From Acidovorax sp. sic0104 (GTDB lineage Bacteria > Pseudomonadota > Gammaproteobacteria > Burkholderiales > Burkholderiaceae_C): a DNA stretch of 64,000 nt. The translations under genes were made by a program, and so were the position numbers. Position 1 is the first letter of the stretch, and every line of letters begins with the position of its first letter. The stretch lies in the NCBI RefSeq assembly GCF_019219095.1, contig NZ_JAHUWH010000013.1:1-64000 (forward strand), given 5' to 3'. The notes beneath the pieces are model-generated. The model had not been told where the DNA came from and made no database searches. It worked only from the letters and a program-made list of their open reading frames with translations. Positions 26,001 to 34,409 of this stretch are shown here, piece by piece.

Positions 26001-26147
26001 AGGAGGCTTGGGTGGCTTGGGTGGCTTGGGCGGCCTTATTGGCCACATGCGTCACATACCCCCAATCCGTTCGCTGAGGCTTAAGCTCATCAGGCCGATG
26101 TCCAGCGGTTGTCATGACGGCCATGGCCCGCTCGGATCAGCGCTGCA

Positions 26148-27620
26148 TCAGCTCCGGCGCGCAGCCAGCGGTATCTCCACGAAGAAGCCCACGCCCCGCC
26201 CACCCAGCCCCTGGCCCAGCCGCACCTGCCCGCCCATGCGCAGCGCTGCCTGGCGCACGATGGCCAGGCCCAGGCCGGAGCCGTTGGTGGCATGGCCTGC
26301 ATCGTTGTGGCCACCGCTGCCGGTGCTGGCCGCATGGCCCGGGCCCCGGTAGAAGCGCTCGAAGACCTTGCCTTGCTCGGCCGCCGGAATGCCGGGGCCG
26401 TCGTCCTGCACCGCCAATTGCAAGGTCGTGCCGCTGTTGTCCGCCCGCAGGCCCACCGCCACGGTGCCTCCCGCCAGGGCGTAGCGCACGGCGTTGTCCA
26501 GCAGGTTGTGCACCACCGATTCCAGGGCAGGCAGGTCCAGCCGCGCGGGCAGACTGTCGGGCGCGTCCAGGGACAGTTCGATCTGCCGCGCCATCGCCTG
26601 CGGCACGGCCTGCGCCAGGGCGGCGCGCAGCCACTGCGCCACGTCCAGGTCGCGCGGGGCCGGGCGCTGGGCTTCGTCGAGCGCGGCCAGGTCCAGCAAC
26701 TGCTGCGCCAGGTGCGAGGTGCGTGCAATGGCCTGCTCCAGATGCGCCTGGGCCTCGGTGCGCTCGTCCTCGCTTTGCGAGCGCGCCATGACATGGGCTT
26801 GCGCTGTGATCACGGCCAGCGGCGTGCGGATCTCGTGCGCGGCGTCCTGCACGAAGGCGCGCTCGCGCTCGACCTTCTGGCGCAGCTGCGCGAAGAGGTG
26901 GTCCAGCGACTGCTCCAGCGGCTTGAGTTCGCGGTGCTGGGCATTGAAGCCTACGGGCTGCAGGTCGTCCTTGCCGCGCTGCGCGATGCGGCTCGCCAGT
27001 TGCTGCAGGGGCTGCAGGCCGTTGCGCACCGACAGCCACACGGGCAGCAGCACAAAGGGTGAGGCCAGCAGCAGGTAGGGCAGCAGTGCGCGTCCGCTGG
27101 ACTGCAGGAAGTTGGCGTCCATGCGTTTGGGCTCGATCACACGCAGGGCCCAGCGCGCGTTGCTGCCGGTGTAGATGCGGTGGATGGTCTCACCCAGCGG
27201 GGCTTCGGTGATCACACCCACCGCTGCTGGCGTGGTGGGTGGCGGCGTCAGCTGTCGCAGGCTGGGCGATGCGAATACCAGCTGTCCGGTGGCGGCGTCC
27301 TTGAGCTCGTGCAGCAGGGTGCCCGGCAACACCCCCACCTGGCGGCGCCGGATGTTGGTCCATTGGTCGGTTGATGCCAGGGCAGCAGCCGCCTGCGCGG
27401 GGTCTGCAATGGGCGCGAGCGACTCCAGCACTGCATCGCCGTACTTCGCCAGGCCCGGGTCGTAGGTGATGGCCTGTTTGTAGTTGATGTAGTTGTAGCT
27501 GAGCAGCACGCCCCACACGATCACGAATGCCGCCATCACCGAGGCCACGCTGCGACGCACCAGGGTGGGTTCTGCCAGGCGCTGCCATGCGGTGCGCACG
27601 CTGTGAGGTTCGCTTCTCAT
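26148..27620 (-). CDS. Two-component sensor histidine kinase
   Basis: 490 aa inner-membrane sensor. Membrane segments near residues 25-41 and 178-197 flank a periplasmic domain of ~135 residues. A short linker leads to the dimerisation domain with QDAAHEIRTPLAV (phospho-acceptor His262), the N box HNLLDNAVRYA, and ATP-lid motifs DDGPGIP and GSGLGLAIV. The overall type is QseC/TctE-like. It starts 33 bp after the response regulator gene, so the pair is one operon. The signal is unknown. Confidence 0.93.
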   Translation of the reverse strand: MRSEPHSVRTAWQRLAEPTLVRRSVASVMAAFVIVWGVLLSYNYINYKQAITYDPGLAKYGDAVLESLAPIADPAQAAAALASTDQWTNIRRRQVGVLPGTLLHELKDAATGQLVFASPSLRQLTPPPTTPAAVGVITEAPLGETIHRIYTGSNARWALRVIEPKRMDANFLQSSGRALLPYLLLASPFVLLPVWLSVRNGLQPLQQLASRIAQRGKDDLQPVGFNAQHRELKPLEQSLDHLFAQLRQKVERERAFVQDAAHEIRTPLAVITAQAHVMARSQSEDERTEAQAHLEQAIARTSHLAQQLLDLAALDEAQRPAPRDLDVAQWLRAALAQAVPQAMARQIELSLDAPDSLPARLDLPALESVVHNLLDNAVRYALAGGTVAVGLRADNSGTTLQLAVQDDGPGIPAAEQGKVFERFYRGPGHAASTGSGGHNDAGHATNGSGLGLAIVRQAALRMGGQVRLGQGLGGRGVGFFVEIPLAARRS

Positions 27621-27653
27621 TTCAGTGATTCATGGCGGCGGGCGCGGAGCGAT

Positions 27654-28325
27654 TCAAGGGGCGCCATGCCCTGCCTGCAGCAAATAGCCCACGCCCCGCA
27701 CCGTGCGAATCAGCTCCGGCCCGATCTTGCGGCGCAGGTTGGACACATGCACCTCGATCGCGCCAAAGTCCACCGGCTCGCCCAGCGGGTCCAGCCGTTG
27801 CGCGATCACGCCCTTGGGCACGACGGCGCCGGGCTCGCGCGCCAGCTCCAGCAGCAGCTGGAATTCACGCGGCGACAGGTCCAGCGCTTCGTCGCCACGC
27901 AGCGCCAGGTGGCGGCGCGGCTCGATGACCAGCTCGCCCAGCACCCAGCGCTCGCTGGCCTGCCGCGCGCTGCGGCGCAGTACCGCGCGGATGCGCGACA
28001 TCAGCTCGGCCGTGGCAAAGGGCTTGATCACAAAGTCGTCCGCGCCGCCGTCCAGCCCCGCCAGCCGGTCCTCCACCGCCGAGCGCGCGGTGATCACGAT
28101 GATGGGCACCTGTTCGCCCTGCGCCCGCCAGCGTGCCAGCAGGTCGAAGCCGCTTCCGTCCGGCAGCGTCAGGTCCAGCAGCACGCAGTCCACGGTGGTG
28201 GCATCCACTGTGGCGGGCGCGTCCACGGCGCGGCGCAGCCACTCGCTGGTCAGGCCCTCGACCTTGAGCGCGGACTGCAGCGCGCGGCCCAGGTCCAGGT
28301 CGTCTTCGATGAGCAGGATGTGCAT
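27654..28325 (-). CDS. OmpR-family response regulator
   Basis: 223 aa. Receiver domain with acidic pocket EDD near the N-terminus, phospho-acceptor Asp51 (LLDLTLPDGSGF) and the lysine of VIKPF; C-terminal winged helix (LSPREFQLLLELA, VHVSNLRRKIG, IRTVRGVGYLL). It is the first gene of the two-component operon and the cognate partner of the downstream kinase. Divergent from the S9 peptidase gene, which may be a target. Confidence 0.95.
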   Translation of the reverse strand: MHILLIEDDLDLGRALQSALKVEGLTSEWLRRAVDAPATVDATTVDCVLLDLTLPDGSGFDLLARWRAQGEQVPIIVITARSAVEDRLAGLDGGADDFVIKPFATAELMSRIRAVLRRSARQASERWVLGELVIEPRRHLALRGDEALDLSPREFQLLLELAREPGAVVPKGVIAQRLDPLGEPVDFGAIEVHVSNLRRKIGPELIRTVRGVGYLLQAGHGAP

Positions 28326-28458
28326 GGGGGGATTGTGGGGGTTGGCAATGCGATGCAGCCTGTGGCGTGCGCGATCGCCGGGCCTTCTTTGGCGTGCCTT
28401 AAGCTGGGCCCTTTCACAATCCCAAGCACATCAACCAGCAATATCGGGAGCGGGTGGC

Positions 28459-30426
28459 ATGCAAATGAAACGGTTCTGCACATGGGCTGGTCTGGCGGTG
28501 TGTGCGTTGTGGCTGGCGGGTTGCGCCAGCGGCCCTGCGCACCCTGCGCTGGTGGGCGGTCACTTGCCCGATCTGGTGCCGGTGCGCGACTTCGTGGCCA
28601 GCCGGCAGTCCACCGGTGGTTACCGGGTATCGCCGGACGGCCAGCGCATCGCCTGGTTCGGCGTGGATGGCGTGGTGCCCGCGATCTGGGTGCAGCCTAT
28701 CGACGGTGGCAGTGCCAAGGCCTTCCGTATCCGGGCCCGGTCAATCCGCTTCAGTGCAGACAGCCGCTGGCTGGGCATCACGGCAGACCTCAGGGGCGAT
28801 GAGAACACGCGCATCTTTGCGGGCGAAGTGGAAGGCCCCGGCACGGACTTGCGCGAGCTGATGCCAGCGCCCCGTTCGGTGGCGCATTTTGTGGACGCCG
28901 TGGAGGGCACTGGCGACTTCACCGTCACTTCCAACCAGCGCGACAAGAAAGTCTTCGACCTGTACCGGGTCAGCGCTGCAGGCGGCGCGCCGGTGCTGTT
29001 GGCCACCAACCCTGGCAACGTCAACTGGTGGGGCGTGGACCCCAGCGGCCAGCTGCGGGCGCGCACGCAGTTGCGTGGCGACGAGGCCCTGCTGGAGCGT
29101 CCAGGCACCGAGGCCGGTAGCTGGGTCACCGTAGCGCAGCGCAGCCGCTGGGACACCCTCAGCATCTTTGGCCTGCACGACGAGGGGCGCAAGGCGTGGG
29201 CTCTGTCCAACCGTGGCCGAGACAAGCTGGCGCTGGTGCGGCTCGACATGATCACCGGCGCCGAGGATGAGTTGTTCGCATCGCCCGATGTGGACCTGGA
29301 CAGCGTAACGCTGAGCCGCCGAACGCGCGAGCCTTTGGTGGCCAACTTCATGCCAGGCTACCCGGCGCGCCAGGTGTTCGACCCCGCGTTGGCCGCGCGG
29401 CTGTCCGCACTGGCGGGCGAACAGCCAGCAGAGGTGTTCGTGACCAGCATGGACCGCACCGACACTGTGTTGGCGGTATCCGTCTCGACGGACCGAGGCA
29501 CGCGCAGCTATCTGCTGCGCGAAGGGCAAGAGCCACGGCTACTGGGGGAAAACCGCCTGAGCCTGATTGCCAAGGACCTGGCACCGACCAGGCCCATCAC
29601 CTACGTCGCTCGCGACGGCTTGACGGTGCATGGATACCTCACACTGCCTCAGGGAGTGGTGCCGCAACGCTTGCCGATGGTGCTGCTGGTGCATGGTGGT
29701 CCGTGGGCGCGCGACCGCTGGGGCGATGGGGCCACAAGCCGTGCGATGCAGCAGTTTCTGGCCAACCGGGGCTATGCCGTGCTGCAGGTCAACTACCGGG
29801 GTTCCAGCGGCTATGGCCGCGCGCACATGGAAAGAGCCATGGGTGAATTCGCGGGACGCATGCACGATGACTTGGTGGACGGTGTGCGTTGGGCTGTGGA
29901 GCAGGGCGTGGCCGACACTAAGCGCGTGGCGATCTACGGCGCAAGCTACGGCGGTTACTCGGCGCTGGTCGGCGCGACCTTTACCCCAGAGGTCTTTGCC
30001 TGTGCCGTGGACGTGGTGGGCGTGACGGACATCGCTCGCCTGCTGGAGTCCGCGCCGCCGTATTGGGAGCTGGGCCTGCCCTGGTGGCATCGCTATGTGG
30101 GCAATCCGGCAGTGACTGCGGACCGAGCCCGCATGGATGCCAAGTCGCCCCTGTACCACGCCGAGCATGCGCAAAAGCCCATCCTCATCATGCATGGCGT
30201 GAACGACCCTCGGGTGAAGCTGGAGCAGTCTGAATGGATGGTGGCCGCTCTGCGCAAGGCGGGCAAGGAGGTGGACTACGTCACCTTCACCGGCGACGGC
30301 CATGGCAACCAGAAGTGGAGCAACAACCTCACCATGTACCGCAAGACCGAAGATTTCCTGGCCCAATGCCTGGGCGGGCGCACAAGTGGGTTCGACTACT
30401 ACCAGTTGGGCGCGTGGGCGTTTTGA
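28459..30426 (+). CDS. S9 family (prolyl oligopeptidase-like) serine peptidase, lipoprotein
   Basis: 655 aa from the ATG at 28459 (GGGAG upstream; a second ATG at 28465). The N-terminus is a lipoprotein signal with LAGC, so it is probably envelope-anchored. An N-terminal beta-propeller-like half precedes an alpha/beta-hydrolase domain with the nucleophile in GASYGGYSAL (Ser496), Asp583 (NDPRVK) and His615 (GDGHGNQ), the classical triad order. Such enzymes act on short peptides, often with N-terminal or proline specificity. The gene begins 133 bp from the divergent response regulator. Confidence 0.92.
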   Translation: MQMKRFCTWAGLAVCALWLAGCASGPAHPALVGGHLPDLVPVRDFVASRQSTGGYRVSPDGQRIAWFGVDGVVPAIWVQPIDGGSAKAFRIRARSIRFSADSRWLGITADLRGDENTRIFAGEVEGPGTDLRELMPAPRSVAHFVDAVEGTGDFTVTSNQRDKKVFDLYRVSAAGGAPVLLATNPGNVNWWGVDPSGQLRARTQLRGDEALLERPGTEAGSWVTVAQRSRWDTLSIFGLHDEGRKAWALSNRGRDKLALVRLDMITGAEDELFASPDVDLDSVTLSRRTREPLVANFMPGYPARQVFDPALAARLSALAGEQPAEVFVTSMDRTDTVLAVSVSTDRGTRSYLLREGQEPRLLGENRLSLIAKDLAPTRPITYVARDGLTVHGYLTLPQGVVPQRLPMVLLVHGGPWARDRWGDGATSRAMQQFLANRGYAVLQVNYRGSSGYGRAHMERAMGEFAGRMHDDLVDGVRWAVEQGVADTKRVAIYGASYGGYSALVGATFTPEVFACAVDVVGVTDIARLLESAPPYWELGLPWWHRYVGNPAVTADRARMDAKSPLYHAEHAQKPILIMHGVNDPRVKLEQSEWMVAALRKAGKEVDYVTFTGDGHGNQKWSNNLTMYRKTEDFLAQCLGGRTSGFDYYQLGAWAF

Positions 30427-30428
30427 CC

Positions 30429-30782
30429 ATGCTGCGCGGTGTTTGGTTTCTGGCGGCCTGGGCGATGATCGGTGCTGGCACTGCCACCGCTCAGGCAGCT
30501 GATCAAGGGGCCACAGAGGCGGTCTACACGCGAGCGCGTGTGGTGTCCGTGGACCGTGAAAGCGGGAGCAGCGGCGAGAGGCTTTTTGTGCGCCTGAAGT
30601 TGCTGCCCCGCGCGAAGATTCCGTTCGCGACGCAGACCTTTCGCGTGGTCGACGCAAGCCTTCTGGCCGGCATCTCCGAGGGCGCATGGGTCAGGTTTCA
30701 GGCCCGGCGCATGGACGGTGAAAACACGCTGACCGCCATTCACATTGCTGACGAGTGCAAGCGATTCGAACCCTGCAACTGA
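30429..30782 (+). CDS. CusF-like periplasmic protein
   Basis: 117 aa from the ATG at 30429. Signal peptide (MLRGVWFLAAWAMIGAGTATAQA), then a small OB-like beta-barrel pattern: VVSVDRESG, RLFVRLKLLP, TQTFRVVDASLLAGISEGAWVRF. This is the layout of CusF copper-binding domains, but the usual copper ligands (His, two Met, Trp) are not evident, so metal binding is doubtful. It starts 2 bp after the S9 peptidase stop, so they are co-translated. Confidence 0.65.
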   Translation: MLRGVWFLAAWAMIGAGTATAQAADQGATEAVYTRARVVSVDRESGSSGERLFVRLKLLPRAKIPFATQTFRVVDASLLAGISEGAWVRFQARRMDGENTLTAIHIADECKRFEPCN

Positions 30783-30791
30783 TACGGGTGC

Positions 30792-31472
30792 TCAGGCGTG
30801 GATCTTTCCAGCTTGCAGCGCTGCCAAGGCGTTGCTCAAGTTGATGCGCGCCTGCGTTTCATGGCGCTCATGGAACCATTCCGTGCCGTAGATGCGCGGC
30901 CGCTCCAAGAAACCCCGTAGCACTGCGCTGCGCCCCGCTACATACCGCGGCCAGCGGACAAAGAAGTACTCACGCCGCACGTTGCGCTCGAACTGGCGGT
31001 ACACCGCATCACTCTGGCCGAGGATGGCCAGGTCGATATCGACGACCCATTGCGCGTCACCGGCCAGGGTGCCCGGGTTGTGGCGGGTGTCGAGGATGTG
31101 CTGGTGCACGCTGAGAACCATGGTTTCGGGCAGTCCCTGGCTGCGCAGAAAGCGCACGGCCCAGTCAGCGCTGCGCTGCTCGTTGTGGCGGCTCCAGGGC
31201 CAGTAGACCGCGTCGTGGTACCACAGCGCCAGGGCCACGGCATGGGGGTCTTGCAGGACACCGGGCTGCGGGTCCTGCACGGCCTGCAGGTGCCGAAGGC
31301 AGGCCCACAGGTGCGTGGTGTCGTGGTACGCGCGGGGCCAGTGGGCCCAGCTCAGGATGAGGCGGCGGCCCTCGGCGCGCCAGGCGGGGGTGTCGCGGCC
31401 CAACGCCTGGCCCAGCGCGTTCCAGTGCGCCTGCAGTTCGGCGCTGTGGACGGGCTGGCGGCGCCAGGGCAT
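30792..31472 (-). CDS. Predicted metal-dependent HD-superfamily hydrolase
   Basis: 226 aa from the ATG at 31472; the longer open frame upstream runs into the duplicated argF end and is not coding. Motifs: YHDTTHL around H50/H54, LALWYHDAVY with the HD pair at 86-87, and a later acidic VVDIDLAILG. The family ('predicted metal-dependent HD superfamily phosphohydrolase') lacks an assigned substrate. Downstream of argF in the same direction, so it may be read through from argDF. Confidence 0.85.
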   Translation of the reverse strand: MPWRRQPVHSAELQAHWNALGQALGRDTPAWRAEGRRLILSWAHWPRAYHDTTHLWACLRHLQAVQDPQPGVLQDPHAVALALWYHDAVYWPWSRHNEQRSADWAVRFLRSQGLPETMVLSVHQHILDTRHNPGTLAGDAQWVVDIDLAILGQSDAVYRQFERNVRREYFFVRWPRYVAGRSAVLRGFLERPRIYGTEWFHERHETQARINLSNALAALQAGKIHA

Positions 31473-31496
31473 GGTGGAGCGGTGGATCAGGCCACG

Positions 31497-31705
31497 CGGC
31501 CGAGCAGAAGGTACTCCATGAGTGCCTTCTGCACGTGCATCCTGCTGTGGCTTCGGCGCGCGGCCTGCGGCCGCTTCATGTCCGCTGTGCGGACATGAGC
31601 CTGCGCCGAAACAGGCTGCTGGCGCTGGCGCGCCACCGGATTGCATGTCATGCAATCCGGCCGAGCAAAAGGTACTCCATGAGTGCCTTCTGCACGTGCA
31701 TCCTG
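31497..31705. repeat. Duplicated argF 3' end flanking a structured 113-bp insert
   Basis: A 48-bp sequence (31497-31544) recurs at 31658-31705 with one mismatch; both copies encode the last residues of ArgF (HVQKALMEYLLLGR). The 113 bp between are dense in dyads: TTCGGCGC/GCGCCGAA (31552-31559/31603-31610) enclosing ATGTCCGC-TGT-GCGGACAT (31578-31596), and GGATTGCATG/CATGCAATCC (31638-31647/31649-31658), which contains the current argF stop. The downstream copy looks like the original gene end (GRVA-stop); the functional one now ends GRIA. Confidence 0.8.
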
Positions 31706-32592
31706 TTTTCCGCCTCGTCCCACACCACTGATTGCGGCCCGTCGATCACATCCGCTTCGACCTCTTCGCCCCGGTGGGCGGGCAGGCAGTGCATGAAGAG
31801 GGCATCCGGCTTGGCGGCGGCCATCATCTCGGTGTCCACGCACCAGTCGGCAAAGGCTAATCTGCGCTCTTCGTTCTCGGCCTCGTAGCCCATGCTGGTC
31901 CACACGTCGGTGGTGACCAGGTCGGCACCCTGGCAGGCATCCAGTGGGTTGCTAAAGAATTGATAGCAGCCTGCGCTGATCCCGCGGGCGCCAGCGGCCA
32001 GTTTCTCGTCCACTTCGTAGCCGCGCGGTGTGCTCACATGCACCTTGAAGCCCAGCAGTGACGCCGCCTGCAGCCAGGTGTTGGCCATGTTGTTGCCGTC
32101 ACCCACCCAGGCCACGGTCTTGCCGGCGATGGAGCCACGGTGCTCGATGTAGGTGAAGATGTCCGCCAGGATCTGGCAGGGGTGGTACTCGTTGGTCAGG
32201 CCGTTGATGACGGGCACGCGCGAGTTGGCGGCGAAGCGCTCGATCTTGCTCTGCTCGTAAGTGCGGATCATCACCAGGTCGGTCATGCGGCTGATGACCT
32301 TGGCGCTGTCCTCGATGGGCTCGGCGCGGCCCAGCTGGCTGTCGCCCGTGGTCAGGTGCACCACGGAGCCGCCCAGCTGGTACATGCCGGCCTCGAAGCT
32401 TACGCGGGTGCGGGTGCTGGCCTTCTCGAAGATCATGGCCAGGGTGCGGTCCACCAGGGGGTGGTGCTTTTCGTAGGCCTTGAACTTCTTCTTGATGAGC
32501 GCGGCGCGCTCAAAAAGGTACGCGTATTCGTCGGCGGTGAGGTCGTTGAACTGCAGGTAATGTTTCAGCGTCATGGCGTGCTTGCTCTTCAT
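31648..32592 (-). CDS. argF: Ornithine carbamoyltransferase
   Basis: 314 aa. Makes citrulline from ornithine and carbamoyl phosphate in arginine synthesis. The carbamoyl-phosphate loop is STRTR at 59-63, HPCQ at 137-140 and HCLP at 268-271, all intact. The ATG at 32592 overlaps the argD stop by 4 bp; an alternative start six codons later would also give a normal protein. The 3' end is duplicated downstream (see 31497-31705), and the last residues have changed from RVA to RIA as a result. Confidence 0.97.
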   Translation of the reverse strand: MKSKHAMTLKHYLQFNDLTADEYAYLFERAALIKKKFKAYEKHHPLVDRTLAMIFEKASTRTRVSFEAGMYQLGGSVVHLTTGDSQLGRAEPIEDSAKVISRMTDLVMIRTYEQSKIERFAANSRVPVINGLTNEYHPCQILADIFTYIEHRGSIAGKTVAWVGDGNNMANTWLQAASLLGFKVHVSTPRGYEVDEKLAAGARGISAGCYQFFSNPLDACQGADLVTTDVWTSMGYEAENEERRLAFADWCVDTEMMAAAKPDALFMHCLPAHRGEEVEADVIDGPQSVVWDEAENRMHVQKALMEYLLLGRIA

Positions 32593-33785
32593 TCAGCCAG
32601 GATGGCCTTGACCAGCGGGGTCAGCTTGGCAACGATCTCGTCGGCCTCGGTGGTGGTGAGGATCAGCGGCGGCACCAGGCGGATCACGGTGTCGGCCGTG
32701 ACGGACAGCAGCAGGCCAGCCTCGGCCGCGCGGGCGATCAGGGCGCCGCAGGGCTTGGCCAGTTCGATGCCCAGCATCAGGCCCTGGCCGCGGATTTCCT
32801 TCACGCCGGGCAGGCTGCCCAGCTCGCGCTGCAGCGCTGCGCGCAGGTGGTCGCCCACCTTGGCTGCGTTGGCCAGCAGGCCGTCTTCTTCCATGATGCG
32901 GATGGTCTCGACCCCGGCGCGCATGGCCAGCGGGTTGCCGCCGAAGGTGGTGCCGTGGTTGCCGGGCTGCAGCACGTTGGCGGCCTTGGGGCCGGCCACC
33001 ACCGCGCCGATCGGCACGCCCGAGCCCAGGCCCTTGGCCAGGGGCATCACGTCGGGCACGATGCCCGCCCATTGGTGGGCAAACCACTTGCCGGTGCGGC
33101 CCATGCCGCACTGCACTTCGTCGATCATCATGAGCCAGCCGCGCTCGTCGCACAGCTTGCGCAGCTGCTGCAGGTATTCGATGCGCATGCCGTTGATGCC
33201 GCCTTCGCCCTGGATGGTCTCGAAGAACACGGCCACCACGTTGGGGTTGCCCTCGGTGGCCTTATTGATGGCCTCGATATCGTTGAGCGGCACGCGGATG
33301 AAGCCTTCGACCAGCGGGCCGAAGCCGTTGTGGATCTTGGGGTTGCCGGTGGCCGACATGGTGGCGATGGAGCGGCCGTGAAAGGCCTTCTCGTACACCA
33401 CGATCTCGGGCTTGGCGATGCCTTTGTCCACGCCGAACTTGCGTGCGATCTTCAGGGCTGCCTCATTGGCCTCCAGGCCCGAGTTGCAGAAGAACACGTT
33501 CTGCATGCCCGACAGCTCCACCAGCTTGGCGGCAAGCTGCTCCTGCAGCGGCACGTGGTAGTAGTTGGAGGTGTGGATGAGCTTGGTGAGCTGGTCTTGC
33601 AGCGCGGGCACGAGCTTGGCGTGGTTGTGGCCCAGCGTGTTCACGGCGATGCCGCCCAGGCCATCGAGGTATTCCTTGCCGTTGACATCCCAGACTCGGC
33701 TGCCCTGGCCACGGGCCAGCGCGATGGGGACGCGGCCGTAGGTGTTCATCACGTGGGGCGAAGCTGCCGGGGTGGTAGCGGTCAT
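32589..33785 (-). CDS. argD: Acetylornithine aminotransferase
   Basis: 398 aa from the ATG at 33785, with AGGAG upstream; the longer open frame is not used. A class III PLP aminotransferase that converts N-acetylglutamate semialdehyde to N-acetylornithine, and may also serve in lysine synthesis. Visible are MNTYGRVPIALARGQGSRVWD at the N-terminus, the cofactor-binding MMIDEVQCGMGRTGKW and the lysine of PLAKGLGSG. Translationally coupled to argF. Confidence 0.96.
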   Translation of the reverse strand: MTATTPAASPHVMNTYGRVPIALARGQGSRVWDVNGKEYLDGLGGIAVNTLGHNHAKLVPALQDQLTKLIHTSNYYHVPLQEQLAAKLVELSGMQNVFFCNSGLEANEAALKIARKFGVDKGIAKPEIVVYEKAFHGRSIATMSATGNPKIHNGFGPLVEGFIRVPLNDIEAINKATEGNPNVVAVFFETIQGEGGINGMRIEYLQQLRKLCDERGWLMMIDEVQCGMGRTGKWFAHQWAGIVPDVMPLAKGLGSGVPIGAVVAGPKAANVLQPGNHGTTFGGNPLAMRAGVETIRIMEEDGLLANAAKVGDHLRAALQRELGSLPGVKEIRGQGLMLGIELAKPCGALIARAAEAGLLLSVTADTVIRLVPPLILTTTEADEIVAKLTPLVKAILAE

Positions 33786-33969
33786 GCAGAAATCTCCTGA
33801 CGGTGCGGTGAATGGGCTGCCCTTTTGGGGGATCGAGCCCGAGGAAACGAAGCACGATTCTAGGGGGAGCACGGTGAACGGCTGTTGACGATTGCGCATT
33901 ACTGCAATGCAGTGCGTTACCAGCAATCCGGGGCGGATTCCCGATGACGGCGGTGGATTAGGGGGCTAG

Positions 33970-33983
33970 CTCTTATATAAGAG
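33970..33983. promoter_or_regulatory. Palindrome CTCTTATATAAGAG
   Basis: Perfect 7+7 dyad in the argD/DUF3579 divergent region, 75 bp before the DUF3579 start, in an otherwise GC-rich stretch. Similar TCTTATATAAGA palindromes occur, as I recall, before TCA-cycle genes in Comamonadaceae and may bind a GntR-type regulator; that is unverified. Confidence 0.5.
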
Positions 33984-34057
33984 TTAGAATGTCGCGTTGC
34001 GGTGCAGCATGCAGTGATCCTGCATCCGGACGCGCTCATTACCACTCCAATCCCCCG

Positions 34058-34378
34058 ATGGTTTCCCCCTCCTCCAAAGAAGTCTTCATTCAGGGCATCA
34101 CCCATGACGGGAAGACCTTTCGCCCCAGCGACTGGGCCGAGCGGCTGGCCGGGGTGATGAGCAGCTTTCGCCCGGGCGGAGCGCGGCCTGGCAGCCATCT
34201 GAGCTATTCGCCCTGGTGCATTCCGACGACGATGAATGGCGTCAAGTGCGTGGTGGTGCACCGCGACCTGCAAGGGCACGAGCCCATGGCGTGGGATTTC
34301 GTCATCAATTTCGCACGCGACAACAACCTGCAGGTGGCCGAGGCCTGCCTGCTGCCCGACCCGCCGCCCAAGGCCTGA
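34058..34378 (+). CDS. DUF3579 family protein
   Basis: 106 aa from the ATG at 34058. A short protein with the family pattern VFIQGITHDGKTFRPSDWAE, then LSYSPWCIP and VVVHRDLQ..EPMAWDFVINFARDNNLQ. DUF3579 is a conserved beta-proteobacterial family of unknown function often found near argF/argD or rpsT. No membrane segment. Expression probably depends on the palindrome-containing region upstream. Confidence 0.85.
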   Translation: MVSPSSKEVFIQGITHDGKTFRPSDWAERLAGVMSSFRPGGARPGSHLSYSPWCIPTTMNGVKCVVVHRDLQGHEPMAWDFVINFARDNNLQVAEACLLPDPPPKA

Positions 34379-34409
34379 AGGGGGCGGCGCACCCCGCCGT
34401 TGTCGGGGC

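Noticed and set aside
26005..26031. Three-unit 9-bp tandem repeat GGCTTGGGT as a minisatellite or phase-variation tract
   Set aside because: Too short, and in non-coding sequence next to a dispersed repeat; noted only.
31487..31903. 138-aa frame ending in an ArgF-like tail
   Set aside because: It joins an out-of-frame part of argF with the duplicated 3' end; explained by the duplication, not by a separate gene.
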